From Leptobrachium leishanense (taxonomy: Eukaryota; Chordata; Amphibia; Anura; Megophryidae): a stretch of DNA of 64,000 nucleotides. Under the pieces are notes generated by a model, which did not search any database, had not been told where the DNA came from, and worked only from the letters and a program-made list of their open reading frames with translations. The position numbers were made by a program, and so were the translations under genes. The stretch is taken from positions 84,719,877 through 84,783,876 of the forward strand of contig CM019063.1 in assembly GCA_009667805.1 (NCBI GenBank), given 5' to 3'. Shown here in pieces: positions 1 through 11,618 of this stretch (position 1 is the stretch's first letter; every line of letters starts with the position of its first letter).

Positions 1-1295
1 ATAATAAGCACCAATTAGGCAGCTTTAAAATGACTGAGATACTCAGCTCCTTCTAGACATTTACTGGTGTGGTTACAAACATGGTGAAGTCAAGAGAATG
101 GTCCAGGAAGACAAGAGAAGAGGTGATTACTCTTCACAGGAAGGGCAATGGCTATAAGAAGATTGCAAAGATGTTAAACATACCAAAAGAGACCATAGGA
201 AGCATCATTCGCAAATTCAAGGCAAAGGGCACTGTTGAAACGCTACCTGGTCGTGGCAGAAAGAAGATGCTGACTTCGACTGCTGTGTGCTACCTGAAGC
301 GTAGAGTGGAGAAAAGTCCCGTGTGACTGCTGAGGAACTGAGAAAAGATTTGTCAGATGTGGGTACTGAAGTTTCAGCTCAGACAATATGGCGCACACTG
401 CATAATGAAGGCCTCCATGCCAGAACTCCAAAGAATAAGAAGAGTCGACTGCAGTATGCCAAAAGTCATGTGGACAAACCACAGAAGTTTTGGGATAGTG
501 TTCTGTGGACTGATGAAACAAAATTAGAACTGTTTGGGCCCATGGATCAACGCTATGTTTGGAGGAGGAAGAACAAGGCCTATGAAGAAAAGAACACCTT
601 GCCTACTGTGAAGCATGGCGGGGGTCAATCATGCTTTGGGGCTGTTTTGCTTCTGCAGGTACAGGGAAGCTTCAGCGTGTGCAAGGTACCATGAATTCTC
701 TTCAGTACCAGGAGATATTGGATGACAATGTGATGCAGTCCGTCACAAACCTGAGGCTTGGGAGACGTTGGACCTTTCAACAGGACAATGATCCCAAGCA
801 TACCTCCAAGTCCACTAGAACATGGTTGCAGATTAAAGGCTGGAACATTTTGGAGTGGCCATCGCAGTCACCTGACTTAAATCCGATTGAGAACCTCTGG
901 TGGGGCTTAAAGAAAGCAGTTGCAGTGCGCAAGCCTAAGAATGTGACTGAACTGGAGGCTTTTGCCCATGCCGAATGGGCGAAGATACCTGTAGATCGCT
1001 GCAAGACACTTGTGTCAAGCTATGCTTCATGTTTAAAAGCTGTTATAACTGTAAAAGGATGTTGTACTAAGTACTAAGATTGAATGTCACTTGGGGGTTG
1101 AATAAAACTGATAATGATGTGAGCACAGAAAAGACATTTGTGGTTATTTCATTATAAATGTTATGTTATATTTGTCTGACCTACACGTGCCTCTTTGATT
1201 TAATTGTAAGCAAGATGACTGAATGATCAAAATCAATGTCAAACTGGCCAAAACACTCAATTTCAGTGGGGGTTGAATAATTTTGAACACAACTG
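1..1295 (+). mobile_element. Tc1/mariner element, left end outside window
   Basis: The segment carries a decayed Tc1 transposase reading left to right. It ends at a terminal sequence TTTTGAACACAACTG followed by TA (1296-1297), the target dinucleotide of Tc1/mariner elements. The left inverted repeat is not in the window, so the element enters from the left edge. The right end abuts the TTATTATTATT tail of the neighbouring L2-like LINE. Confidence 0.85.
69..1077 (+). pseudogene. Tc1-type transposase pseudogene, two frameshifts
   Basis: A DDE transposase would cut and paste the element at TA sites by binding its inverted repeats. Three overlapping reading frames (69-326, 323-694, 631-1077) together cover the usual 330-340 residue protein. 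The N-terminal frame has the paired-like helix-turn-helix (GYKKIAKMLNIPKETI). The second frame has the first catalytic Asp in WTDETKLELFG (about 512). The third has QDNDPKHTSK (about 784) and [16 protein letters not shown] (Glu about 889), giving Tc1 DD34E spacing. The true start may be the in-frame Met at 81. Frame breaks near 320 and 630 make it inactive. Family assignment is firm; exact break positions are approximate. Confidence 0.9.
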
Positions 1296-1810
1296 TATAT
1301 ATTATTATTATTGTCATCATTTATATAGCGCCAACAGTTTCCGCAGCGCTTTACAATAACCAAAGGGAACAAGATAAATGGACATATGATGGAAACAATA
1401 GGTGTAGAGGGCCCTGCGCATAGGAGCTTACAGTCTAGAGGGATTAGGGTTGAGGAAGACAAGGGGAATTTTACTCGATAGCAGGAGCATGAGTGCCAAT
1501 GGTTTGGGAATGGTGGGGTCATAGAAGCAGCTTCAATCATGAGTGAGTGTATGAGCAGAGGGTTGAGTTGCATCAGTGATGTGGTACGCTAATTTGAAGT
1601 GATGGGTTTGGAGGGATTTCTTGAAGGCTTGAAGATTAGGGGAGAGTTTGATAGGGCGAGGCAAGTCATTCCACAGGACCGGTGCTGCCCATGAGAAGTC
1701 TTGGAGTTGGCCATGCGCGAGTAGACAGATGACAGAAGGAGATCGCCTGCCGACTGGAGTTGTCTAGACTGGACGTGCTTGCGGAGTAACGAAGACATGT
1801 AGGTTGGAGT

Positions 1811-2544
1811 TCACTTATTGAGCGATTTGAACGTGAGCGTCAGTATTTCAAACTGTATCGTCGAACGTACAAGAAGCCAATGGAGGGACTGGCAGAGTGG
1901 GGGGGTACGTGAGGTGCATCTGGTGAGAAAAATAAGCATATACTGTAGGTGGTACTGGAATCCAAAGGAGCTGATCAGTTTACCTAGAGAGTCCGTGTAG
2001 AATGAAAACAGGGGAGAGGGCCCAAAACTGAACTTTGGGACACCCCAACAGAGACAGGCTGCGGGAAGAGGTACTTCCTGCAAATGAGACACTAAATGAT
2101 CTTTGGGACAGGTAGAAAGCGAACCATGAAAGAACAGCACTTTTGAAGTCCTATATCACTAAGAGTTTGCAGGAGGATTGAGTGGTCAACTGTATCAAAG
2201 GTGGCAGTGAGGTCAAGAAAGATCAGCAGAGAGTAGCACCCATTAGATTTAGCATTTGCAAGGTCATTGGTCAGTTTTGCAAGGACCGTTTCCGTCGAGT
2301 GCAGTGAGCGAAAGCCAGATTGCAGAGGGTCAAGGAGAGAGTGGGCGTTGAGGTAGTCAATCAGATGGGCATACACAAGCTTTTCGAGGAGTTTGGAGGT
2401 AAAAGGGTGCAGGGACACGGGGCCATAGTTGAAGGGAGCAGTCGAATCCAGAGACAGTTTTTTTAGGATTGGGACTACCATGGCATGTTTGAGGGGAGCA
2501 GGAAAGACCCCAGAGGTCAAGGACAGATTAAAGGTGTGGGTCAA
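1811..2544 (-). pseudogene. Reverse transcriptase fragment of L2-like LINE
   Basis: The frame 2544-2092 contains VVPILKK, then [31 protein letters not shown] and [20 protein letters not shown]. The last of these is the reverse transcriptase block with its first catalytic Asp ([12 protein letters not shown]). The next frame (2140-1811) continues with [20 protein letters not shown], but the YADD block is corrupted and the sequence jumps to the C-terminal LCQSLHWLLV block. Several frame changes and a deletion make it non-functional. The order of motifs matches L2-clade elements rather than L1. Confidence 0.8.
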
Positions 2545-2589
2545 GGATGGTACAAGAGAAACAGCGAGTGTTTTGGCAAGATGTGAGGG

Positions 2590-2690
2590 AATGGTTTTTT
2601 TTGGGGGGTTTTTTGAGAAAGGATTTTACCAGGAAGGATACATTGAGATTTCTCTCGTTTTCAAGTATGTCCTGGGTGGCGAGTAGGTAT
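2590..2690 (+). repeat. SINE/LINE 3'-tail copy inside L2
   Basis: A T/G-rich run is followed by AGGATTTTACCAGGAAGGAT and a matching 60-bp block ending in TATGTCCTGGGTGG. The same block ends the LINEs at 19569 and 45130 and forms the tail of the SINEs at 28189 and 63485. It interrupts L2 sequence, so it arrived after the L2 copy. Confidence 0.7.
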
Positions 2691-3078
2691 GAGAGGCAGG
2701 TAGTGGGATGAGAGGATTGTAGTAGTTTAAGGACCTCTTGTTCAGTTGCTGAAGGGAACGTGTTAAACATGTGAGGATAGACATAGTTAGCATCTTCCTG
2801 TATGGGTGATAATGGTATAGTTGAGATTTCCGTTCTTATCTGTTCTATTTTTGCTGTGTAAAAGCACGCTAGGTCTTCAGCATACCTGTACCTATACCGG
2901 AGGCCAGCACTGTAAGATCTGTAAGATGTTGCGAGAGGGCGACTGGAGGCCTCGTTCCAACCTTCATAAGCCGGGCAGCCGCTCGCTGGGACACGGCCTG
3001 CTGGAGGGGCACGGCAGAATGCTGTTTGTGTATGTGGTCTGGGATTTGTATTTTATTGTGTCTGAGTCTGGTGTTGGA

Positions 3079-3350
3079 GTATACATATGTATCTAAGGTC
3101 TGGTGTCTGGGTATACATATGTATCTAAGGTCTGGTGTCTGGGTATACATATGTATCTGAGGTCTGGTGTGGGTATACATATGTATCTAAGGTCTGGTGT
3201 CTGGGTATACATATGTATCTGAGGTCTGGTGTGGGTATGCATATATATCTGAGGTCTGGTGTGTGTATACATGTATCTGAGGTCTGTTGTCTGGGTATAC
3301 AAATATCTGAGGTATGGTGTCTGGGTATACAAATATCTGCGGTCTGGTGT
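3079..3350 (+). repeat. Minisatellite, 27-32 bp units
   Basis: About nine tandem units of the form GTATACATATGTATCTAAGG plus TCTGGTGTCTGG, variable in length (27-32 bp). The core ATACATATGTAT is itself a palindrome. Long open frames on both strands here are products of the repeat. Confidence 0.9.
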
Positions 3351-4288
3351 GAAGGCCTGTGCAGTGGATAAATGGGGTGTCTGGCCATACATTTAAATAT
3401 TTGCATAAATTGGACAGGCTTTCAGCAAAATCCTAAATTATTTATTGGAAAGCAGTCACATGACCTTAAATTACTGGTACTTGGTATCGGTAAGTACCTG
3501 AAAAATGTATCGTACTCGTTCTTAAACTAATGGTATCGGTGCTTCCCTAATTTTGTACATTTTAATACACTTTTATTGGTTTAAATTCCTATTAGTTGAA
3601 TAGGAGACTTTTTTCACTTTGGTGGAATCCGTAAAATCTATTTTTTAGCCGTCATCTGATAACTTGCTTCAGCGACTCCATTTTCAGTGAAATAAGGTGG
3701 CCATTCGATAGTGGGATAGTGAGCAGTGGGGGGGGAGTGGACACAGAGGAGAGGTTGAACAGAGAAGGAATGTAAGGAGGAGTCCTATAAGGTGTGGAAT
3801 TCTGGAAACAGTGGACGGCATGGAAGCCAGACAATAGTAATAAAGCTGCATTGCAGGTTCAGATGGTAGCAGCACTAGTATATGCAGTACTGCGGCACCT
3901 AGGTGTCCTCTGGCTTGATATCTCACCTGACAAACATATTTTGTTATGGGGGGTTGGAAAGGGCTGCAGTGATACACAGTAATGATATTAGAGATCATAA
4001 CAATAACATAAACATAGACAATATCGATATTTACCCTTTTACTATGCCGTCCCCATGGCAGGTGGGACTCAATGCGCAGTGCGGCACTCCCTGCTGGCGT
4101 CTATGAGCTCCGTCAGGCCTGCCCATCAGCTGTCGCGCAGCACAAGTCATTCACTACAGGGGGGTGGCCTGAGATTGGGCTCTCGCCCTGTAACCAATGA
4201 AGTGTGCCGTGTGTCAGCTGCAAAGGTGAGTCAGAGGAGGGGCCCGTTGCCACAGTTGGAGAGTGGGGCGTTCTAGTACGTCCTGCCA
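3351..4288. other. No recognisable feature
   Basis: Mostly AT-rich sequence without a convincing gene, terminal repeat or tandem array. Short open frames have no recognisable motif. Confidence 0.5.
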
Positions 4289-5059
4289 GCAATAACCACT
4301 TGGCCTTGAAGAACACGCTCAGCTTGTTGTCTCAATCACGCTCAGCGTGCGGACGACGTGCTGAGCGCGTCCAGACTTCGCAGACGTGATCAGCCATTAT
4401 TTCGGCCGAACGCTGTGGTCTCCCGGTGCGGGCTGACATCTTTGTCAGCCCTGCCTCCGAGACCATGGTCAGCGTACTGACATTGGGCGCAATAACGTCT
4501 GTTTCAGGCATCCACCCTGCCAGAGCAGGGAGAGTGCCTGAAGGGGAGGGGTGTCCTTTGGACCAGTGCCTCTCTTTAACCCTTTAGGGGCTGGATCACG
4601 GTCCTCTCCTGGAGATGGCTGACATCTTGGATGCCAGTCAACGCTCAGGGATCTCCCCCCGCCCACTGACGTATTCGAACATGGACACGATGATGTCAGT
4701 TAAGGAGTTAGCCCCTAGCTTCCACCGATCTGGAGATAGTTGTTCATTTTAACCCCCCCTATCTCCAGATCGGGAGTTGGTTTTTATTTCATTGGAAAGG
4801 CAAGAGCATGGCCTTTCCAATGATACCAAAAATGACCAGGTTCACTGTAAAATACAAATTAATAAAATAAATAAATAACTAAAAAATAATTATAAAAATT
4901 TATTTTTTCCTTTCTTTAATTTATTAATGCAGCACTGTTGTTCACTTTTATATTATAATGTGAACAATGAAGCTGCACTAATGAAAATTATTTTTTTTAA
5001 CTTTTAGCTAAAATCGCATGTTTTCTCCAAAAACAGTAACGGGTTCCCATTTTCTTTTT
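4289..5059 (-). mobile_element. Degraded TTAA hairpin element, inverted relative to next copy
   Basis: It starts with ATAACCACTTGG and an ACGCTCAGC motif, matching the reverse complement of the right end of the copy at 8599-9833 (TTAACCACTTGAATGC). It holds similar GC-rich stems (GGGCTGACATCTTTGTCAGC, CTATCTCCAGATCGGG) and an AT-rich part with the same CACTGTTGTTCAC/GTGAACAATG theme. It abuts the copy at 5064. The right limit is unclear. Confidence 0.6.
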
Positions 5060-5063
5060 TTAA

Positions 5064-6293
5064 CCCTTTCGCTGCTGAGGCTTTTCCCGCCTCTGTGCTG
5101 AGGTAATTTTTACCGGTTTTGCTCATCATGTTTAAACGTGTTTTGAAGGCTTATTTTAGTATATGACCCAGACATATTATATATCGTTCTTTCCGTCAGA
5201 CTCGGCAGATTCATAATATGTCATTATTATATGTATACGTCATGACCTGTCTGTATATTATAACAAAAAATGCAATAAAATATGAATTTTCAATAATTTA
5301 CAACGTGTAAAGTGTTTTTTTTTCACATTTTAACATGCGAGCAATTGCGGTTATATTTTGTATGGGGTGCGCTTGTAAAAAAAATTAGAGATGGGGTCTC
5401 GTTCCATTTTTTTTTGGGGAAAATTACACGATTTTTAACAAACGCACCGCATACAAAAATCGTTAGTGCAGCATCATTGTTCACATTATAATTGAAATGG
5501 GAACAATATTGCTGCATTAACAAACCAAAAAAAAAAAAAACTTGTTTATTTTTTTTTATAATTTTATTTTAAATATTTTTTTATTTTTATTTTTAATTTT
5601 TATTTTTTTTTACAAACTTTTTTTATACTCATGTTTGGTATCGTTGGAACGGCCATGCTCTGGCCGATCCAACAATACCAAACATTAACCCCTAACTGCC
5701 ACGGATCGGGAGATAGAGGGTTCATTGGAACCCCCTATCTCCACCATTGGTGGCAGTTAGGGGTTAACTCCAGGACTGGCGTCATCGTGCTATGCACGAT
5801 GACGCCAGTCCTCAGGGGGCATTCCGGAAGCTTGGCCGACATCCAAGATGTCGGCCAGCTCCGGGAAAGGATCACGAACCGGCGCTTTTCGGCGCCGATT
5901 CGTGATCCTGTCCCCATGGGGTTAATGCCAGGTACCATTTGGAAGGGCAGGCTGTGCCCTTCCAAACGGTGCCTGGGTTAATCCCCGCAAAGCTGCCGAT
6001 CGGGAGGGAGAGAGGTCCGAAGGACCCCCCCCTCCCTTTCAGGCGCCTCCTCCGCACATGCGGGGGGCCTGAATTAGGTGTCATCGCGCCCCCGCGATGA
6101 CACCTAATTACTCCGGCGGTGGTTCCGGATGCTGGGCTGACATCGAGGATGTCAGCCCGCACCGGGGGGGCCAGCGATCGGCCGTAACCCGGCCGAACGC
6201 TGACCCCAAAGAGAGGACGCGCTCAGCGCGTCCACCGTATGGAACGTGACATGCGGTTGGACGCCGCTGACCGCGTCCTTAGCAGCGAAGGGG
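5064..6293 (+). mobile_element. piggyBac-type nonautonomous element, serial hairpins
   Basis: It is flanked on both sides by TTAA (5060-5063, 6294-6297), the target site of piggyBac transposons. Terminal inverted repeats are CCCTTTCGCTGCTGAGG on the left and the reverse of CCTTAGCAGCGAAGGGG on the right. There is no transposase. The left 560 bp is AT-rich. From about 5630 the rest is a chain of near-perfect hairpins separated by TTAACCCC-like spacers. Superfamily assignment rests on TTAA plus the CCC start; internal transposase homology is absent. Confidence 0.8.
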
Positions 6294-6527
6294 TTAAACA
6301 ACTATACCCCATAGAATGTAACAAGTATACCCCATAGAATGCAAAGGCTCACATAATAAAATGTGAAAAAATAATTTTACACGCTGTAGATGATTGAAAT
6401 TATAATGATTTTATATTGATTTATAATTAAATTATAAATGATTGTATTGTATGATTGTGTCATAGCATTCTGACAGGACATGACATATACATATAATAAT
6501 GATGTATTATGAATCTGCCGAGTCTGC

Positions 6528-6800
6528 ACACAGCAATAAAACAGTAATGTGCGGTGTGTATGAGGTTATCACAGAGCTCCACAGCAATAAAACAGTAATG
6601 TGCAGTGTGACTGAGCGTATCACAGAGCTCCACAGCAATAAAACTCACAGTAATGTGCGGTGTGAAAGAGCGTATCACAGAGCTCCACAGCAATAAAACT
6701 CACAGTAATGTGCGGTATGTAGGAGCCTATCACAGAGCTCCACAGCAATAAAACTCACAGTAATGTGCAGCGTGTATGAGCGTATCAGAGCTCCACAGCC
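6528..6800 (+). repeat. 51-58 bp satellite with AATAAA in each unit
   Basis: About five tandem units with the core CACAGCAATAAAACTCACAG, then TAATGTGCGGTGTG and GAGCGTATCACAGAGCTC. The same satellite recurs at 31318-31830, as single units near 29510 and 50215 (the latter inverted), and as a trace at 32622. Confidence 0.9.
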
Positions 6801-6839
6801 TTTTTGACACCCCCTGGGAAATCCCATTCTTCATTACAC

Positions 6840-7400
6840 CCCCCATGGCCCCCTTCATTCTTTTTACGCAGGTCCCCATTTTTGTTTTTACACAGGTTCC
6901 CCTTTTGTATTTCCAGGCATGTCCCCCTTTTTTTTAATCTAGGCAGGTCCCCCTTTTTGTTTCTAGGCAGGTCCTGTTTTTTATAGGCAGGTCCCCATTT
7001 TTATTTTTGCGATAGTCCCCATTTCTTTTTCTAGGCAGGTCCCGTTTTTCTAGGCAGGTCCCCATTTTTCTGCATGTCCCCATATTTTTTTTTTCTAGGC
7101 AGGTCCCGTTTTTATTGGCAGGTCTTCATTTTTATTTTTGTGCATGTCCCCATTTCTTTTTCTAGGCAGGTTCCATTTTTCTAGGCAGGTCCCCATTTTT
7201 CTGCATGTCCCATATTTTTTTTTTCTAGGCAGGTCCCGTTTTTATAGGCAGGTCTCCATTTTTATTTTTGTGCATGTACCCATTTCTTTTTCTAGGCAGG
7301 TCCCGTTTTTCTAGGCAGGTCTCCATTTTTATTTTTGTGCATGTTCCCATTTCTTTTTCTAGGCAGGTCCCGATTTTATAGGCAGGTCTCCTAGGCAGGC
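6840..7400 (+). repeat. Minisatellite, CTAGGCAGGTCCC units
   Basis: Irregular tandem copies of TTTTCTAGGCAGGTCCC and CATTTTTATTTTTGTGCATG, with units from about 20 to 45 bp and a higher-order period of roughly 130 bp across 7020-7390. Confidence 0.85.
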
Positions 7401-8335
7401 AGGCACCCCCCCATCCCATCCCTACTCACCAGATGGGCCTCTGCCCTGCTGCTCCTCCGGGCTGACTCCGCTGTCCTCCACGCTGTTGCCTCCTCTTCTG
7501 GACCCTGGACGATGTGATGTCACGTTGGTGGGTCATGTGACCCGCCAACGTGAATCTCGGCAGTCACGTGAGAGGGGGCGGCCCCAATGTAGCGTGCAGC
7601 TCCCTTACTCGAATTCCGAGTGTGGGAGAGGCACGCCGCCTGCAGCGCCGCGGCCACCAACCACAAACTCCCACTGTCACCAGCCAATGCACATGCTGCT
7701 CTAACCGGGCCCTGCCAACCCGACGGGTCAGTCCATTCCGCCCCTGAACCGCATGTGTAGCGGAGGGGGCCCGGGGCCCCCTGCCACTCTCGGGCCCTCG
7801 GACAGTGCCCGAATGGACCGAGTGGTCAGTCCGCCCCTGCATATAACACAGACATCTTTTACTCATACAGAAACAAGGTGATTTAGACATAGAAGAGGGG
7901 TTGGGGAACAATATGAGAAGTCAATCCCACACCTCCAAAAAGCAATCTTAGGTCCAGGTACTCCCAATTCAAAGTGACTTCCATCACATCATAATCTTCA
8001 AGATTCCACGATTTTTTCATTTTTGATCCTTTGTGACAGATAATAATTATTTTCACAGGAAACATTACAAAAAGCGACCTCTGGAGAACCTGAGGAGGAG
8101 TGGATTTCATTTGAGTTGGCCTCTCCTTCAAAACACCCTGAGAATGGAGAAAGACCTTCGCATTTCTGTATTATAGCTGTACCCTATTGTAAGGGTGTGC
8201 GATACTCGACTGTCTCAAACAAGATGTCTCCCAGCTCCTGAGTGTAAATAAAAGTGGAGATAATGAATAAAGTTATGTAGATTTTCAAACATTGAGAGAT
8301 TTAGTTCCTCTGATCCTTGTATTTTGTATCTCTTA
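7401..8335. other. GC-rich unclassified segment
   Basis: 7430-7840 is GC- and CpG-rich and holds a 32-bp palindrome-like stem at 7521-7552 (CACGTTGG...CCAACGTG around GGGTCATGTGACCC). The sequence GGTCAGTCCGCCCCTG (about 7824-7839) looks like a hAT right end (reverse CAGGGGCGGACTGACC), but no matching left end was found. 7840-8335 shows nothing recognisable. Confidence 0.4.
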
Positions 8336-8598
8336 TTATTATTTTATTTTTTTTCAAAATATGTTTATTGTAGATTCAAGTAATACAGCATAAAATGATG
8401 GTGATGACATGCAGTACAATGAAAATATTGCCCCTCACGCATAGTAATAGACAACCCCCAACGTAATGCAACGATTAATCAGCAACCGTTAGACATTCAA
8501 ATATTTATCTAGTGCCCTTAAGCATGACGTCGGCAACAGAGGAGGGCCCGTGAGCGAATTTAATAGAAACCATTCAGTAAATTGAAAGTCCTTTTTAA

Positions 8599-9833
8599 CC
8601 CTTTCGCTGCTGAGGCTTTTCCCGCCCCTGTGCTGAGGTCATTTTTTACCTGTTTTGCGCATCATGTTTAAACGTGTTTTGAAGGCTTATTTTAGTATAT
8701 GACATCGACATATTATATATCGTTCTTTCCGTCAGACTCGGTAGATTCATAATATGTCATTATTATATGTATACGTTATGTCATGTTTGTATATTATAAC
8801 AAAAAATGCAATAAAATATGTATTTTCAATAATTTACAGCGTGTAAAGTGTTTTTTTCCACATTTTAACATGCGAGCAATTGCGGTTATATTTTGTATGG
8901 GGTGCGCTTGTTAAAAAAATTAGAGATGGGGTCTCGTTACATTTTTTTTTGGGTAAAATGACACCATTTTTAACAAACGCACCGCATACAAAAATCGTTA
9001 ATGCAGCATCATTGTTCACATTATAATTGAAATGGGAACAATATTGCTGCATTAACAAAACAAAAAAAAAAAAAAAAAGTGTTTATTTTTTTTATTATTA
9101 TTTTTTTTTAATTTTTTTTTATTTTTATTTTTCTTTTTTTTTTTTTTTTTACAATTTTTTTACTTTCATGTTTGGTATCGTTGGAACGGCCATGCTCTGG
9201 CCGATCCAACGATATCAAAATTTAACCCCTAACTGCCACGGATCGGGAGATAGGGAGTTCATTGGAACTCCCTATCTCCACACTTCGTGGCAGTTAGGGG
9301 TTAATGCTAGGACTGGCGTCATCGTGCTGCGCACGATGACGCCAGTCCTCTGGGGGAGTTCCCGGAAGCTTGGCCGACATCCAAGATGTCGGCCAGCTCC
9401 CGGGAAGGATCGCAAATCGGCGCTTTTCAGCGCCGATTTGCGATCCAGCTCCCCAGGGGTTAATGCCAGGCATCATTTGGAAGGGCAGGCTGTGCCCTTC
9501 CAAATGATGCCTGGGTTAAGCCCCTGTGAGCCGCCGATCGGGAGGAGAGAGGTCCGAAGGACCTCCCCCCCCTCCCTTTCAGGCGCCTCCTCCGCACATG
9601 CGGGGGGGCGCCTGAATTATGTGTCATCGCGGGGGCGCGATGACACATAATAATGGCGGCCACTGCTCCGGATGCCGGGCTGACATCCAGGATGTCAGCC
9701 CGCACCGGAGGGGCCAGCGATCGGCCGGAACCGGCCGAACGCTGACCCCAATGCGAGGACGCGCTCAGCGCGTCCTCCGCATACCAGGGGGAATGCTGAG
9801 GACGCGCTGAGCGCGTCCTTAGCATTCAAGTGG
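8599..9833 (+). mobile_element. piggyBac-type nonautonomous element, second copy
   Basis: It is flanked by TTAA at 8595-8598 and 9834-9837 and colinear with the element at 5064-6293. Left terminus CCCTTTCGCTGCTGAGG; right terminus CCTTAGCATTCAAGTGG, more diverged than in copy 1. At least nine hairpins run from 9170 to 9823, for example stems at 9308-9348, 9407-9446 and 9460-9517. It is inserted in the last part of L1 ORF2, and removing it with one TTAA restores that frame. Confidence 0.85.
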
Positions 9834-11618
9834 TTAATCCGGGCTAAACTATCCTCTGGCAAATGTTGAATAAAAGGCCCCCAAACCCCAAAAACCCCTC
9901 CCACCCCCTCCTCTTTATGTAGACTTGCTTCCGCCCAATCGTGTCTAAAGATAGAGTAGAACCTTGAATAGAACATCGAGAACGAGGGGGGGAGGGCCTC
10001 TATCCACTGGCCCAAAATTGCTTTCTTTGCGGACGCTGCAATAATGCCTAAAAGTGTTTTCTGAGCTCTAGATAATGGACGTGCTTCCTTATCAGAGAGA
10101 ATGTTAAATAGCGCCCAGTCTGGAGAGGTCGGCATTCCTAGCTTCAAAATTTGGGATCCGAATCTTCGAATTGTATTCCAGAAAAGCCTAATGCGGGGGC
10201 ACGACCACAGGCAATAAAAGAGATCCGCCCTGTCCTGTGAGCATTTAAGACAACGTCCTGAACTGAGTGGATTATAAAGGGCCAGTCTGGCTGGCGCTAC
10301 ATAAACCCCGTGCATTATTTTATAAAACATTTCTCCATATTGGGCCGAAGGAATTTGTTTCCGTGATCTAGTGATGGCTGCTATAAGCGAAAAAGGTGAT
10401 TGTTGCGGGAGATGGAGGCACAAAGAGGCTATCCCTGTGGTGGCGGTTGTCCAATCATAGTGTGGAAGGAGTGTTTGTCGAAAGGTAGCTGTCGAGGGGC
10501 CTACCTTCATTATGCTACCTAAAGGGTTAAGGAAATCCCTAGGCCCTAAATCCCTCAGCTGCTGCGAGACAAACGTGGAGAGTTGTAAATAATACATGGG
10601 ATGTAGGTGCTATTATGTCACCTAGAGCTTTGTATGGGAGAAGGGTGTGGGAAGGAAGTCGTAATACTTGACCAATTTGGGATAAGCCCTTTCGCACTAG
10701 GGCCCAGAAGGCCGGGACAGGTGAACCGTTTTGGAAGCTCGGGTTGCGAAGCAAGGGCTGATAAATCAAAGTCTTCCAGGATAAGCCCAGGTGTTTCCTG
10801 GCCCTGCACCACGCAACTCGACCCACACTAAGAAGAGGGTTCGCCCTTTGCATGGGCGACAGCGAGGCGGGAGATAGGTGTAGAAGAGCCCCTACTGATA
10901 CCGGATAGGCCATTGCCTGATCTAATTTATAATCCGTATATCTGGATGAGCCTGTTATCCAACCTGCGACTACGCGGTATTGGGCTGCCAGGTTGTACGA
11001 GCCTATCTCTGGCATATTCACGCCTCCCTGACTATATGGTAGTTGTAATTTGTGCAGTGCTATACGTGCCCTCCCACCCTCCCAGATAAAATTGCTAAAT
11101 AGGGAATGAACAGTCGAGATGTCCCGCTTTTTAATGAGTATGGGTAGCATTTGGATCGAGTATAACAGGCGTGGGAACGCAACCGTTTTTATGAGGCTGA
11201 TTCTTCCCGTGTATGATAATGGGAGTTTGGTCCAAGAGGAAAGCAGAATTTTCAGTTGGTTCACTAACGGTGGGATTGTTACCTCAAATATTCTCTTTAA
11301 ATCAATTGGGAGTAGTAGACCCAGATATTTAAATGTGCCGCCCTCGCACCAACAGAATGGCAGGCGGTTCACTAGGAGGGTCTTGCATTTCCGACCCAGA
11401 GGAATGGCCAATGTTTTATCAAAGTTTATTTTAAATCCGGAGGCTATATGAAATCATTCCAAGTAGTCTAGTAGTGTTGGGAGTGCCCTTTCTGGGTTAG
11501 AGAGGAACAAGAGCAAATCATCTGCAAACGCCACCACCCGCACCTCCTGGTCACCCACCCTTATGCCTTCGACGTCAGGTCGAGTTAAAAGGATACGTAT
11601 AAACGGTTCAATAGCTAG

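Larger units (their letters stand above)
1298..2880 (-). mobile_element. L2-like non-LTR retrotransposon, 5'-truncated
   Basis: The 3' end on the minus strand is a TAT/ATT microsatellite (about 1298-1312), next to an AGCGCCAACAGTTTCCGCAG sequence also seen, slightly changed, at the end of the LINE at 54434. Reverse-transcriptase fragments lie upstream on the minus strand. The 5' part is missing, which is usual for LINE insertions. A short copy of the SINE/LINE tail (2590-2690) is inserted. The 5' limit near 2880 is approximate. Confidence 0.8.

Noticed and set aside
9170..9823. microRNA precursor cluster
   Set aside because: The hairpins are explained as parts of a TTAA transposable element; no expression evidence is available.
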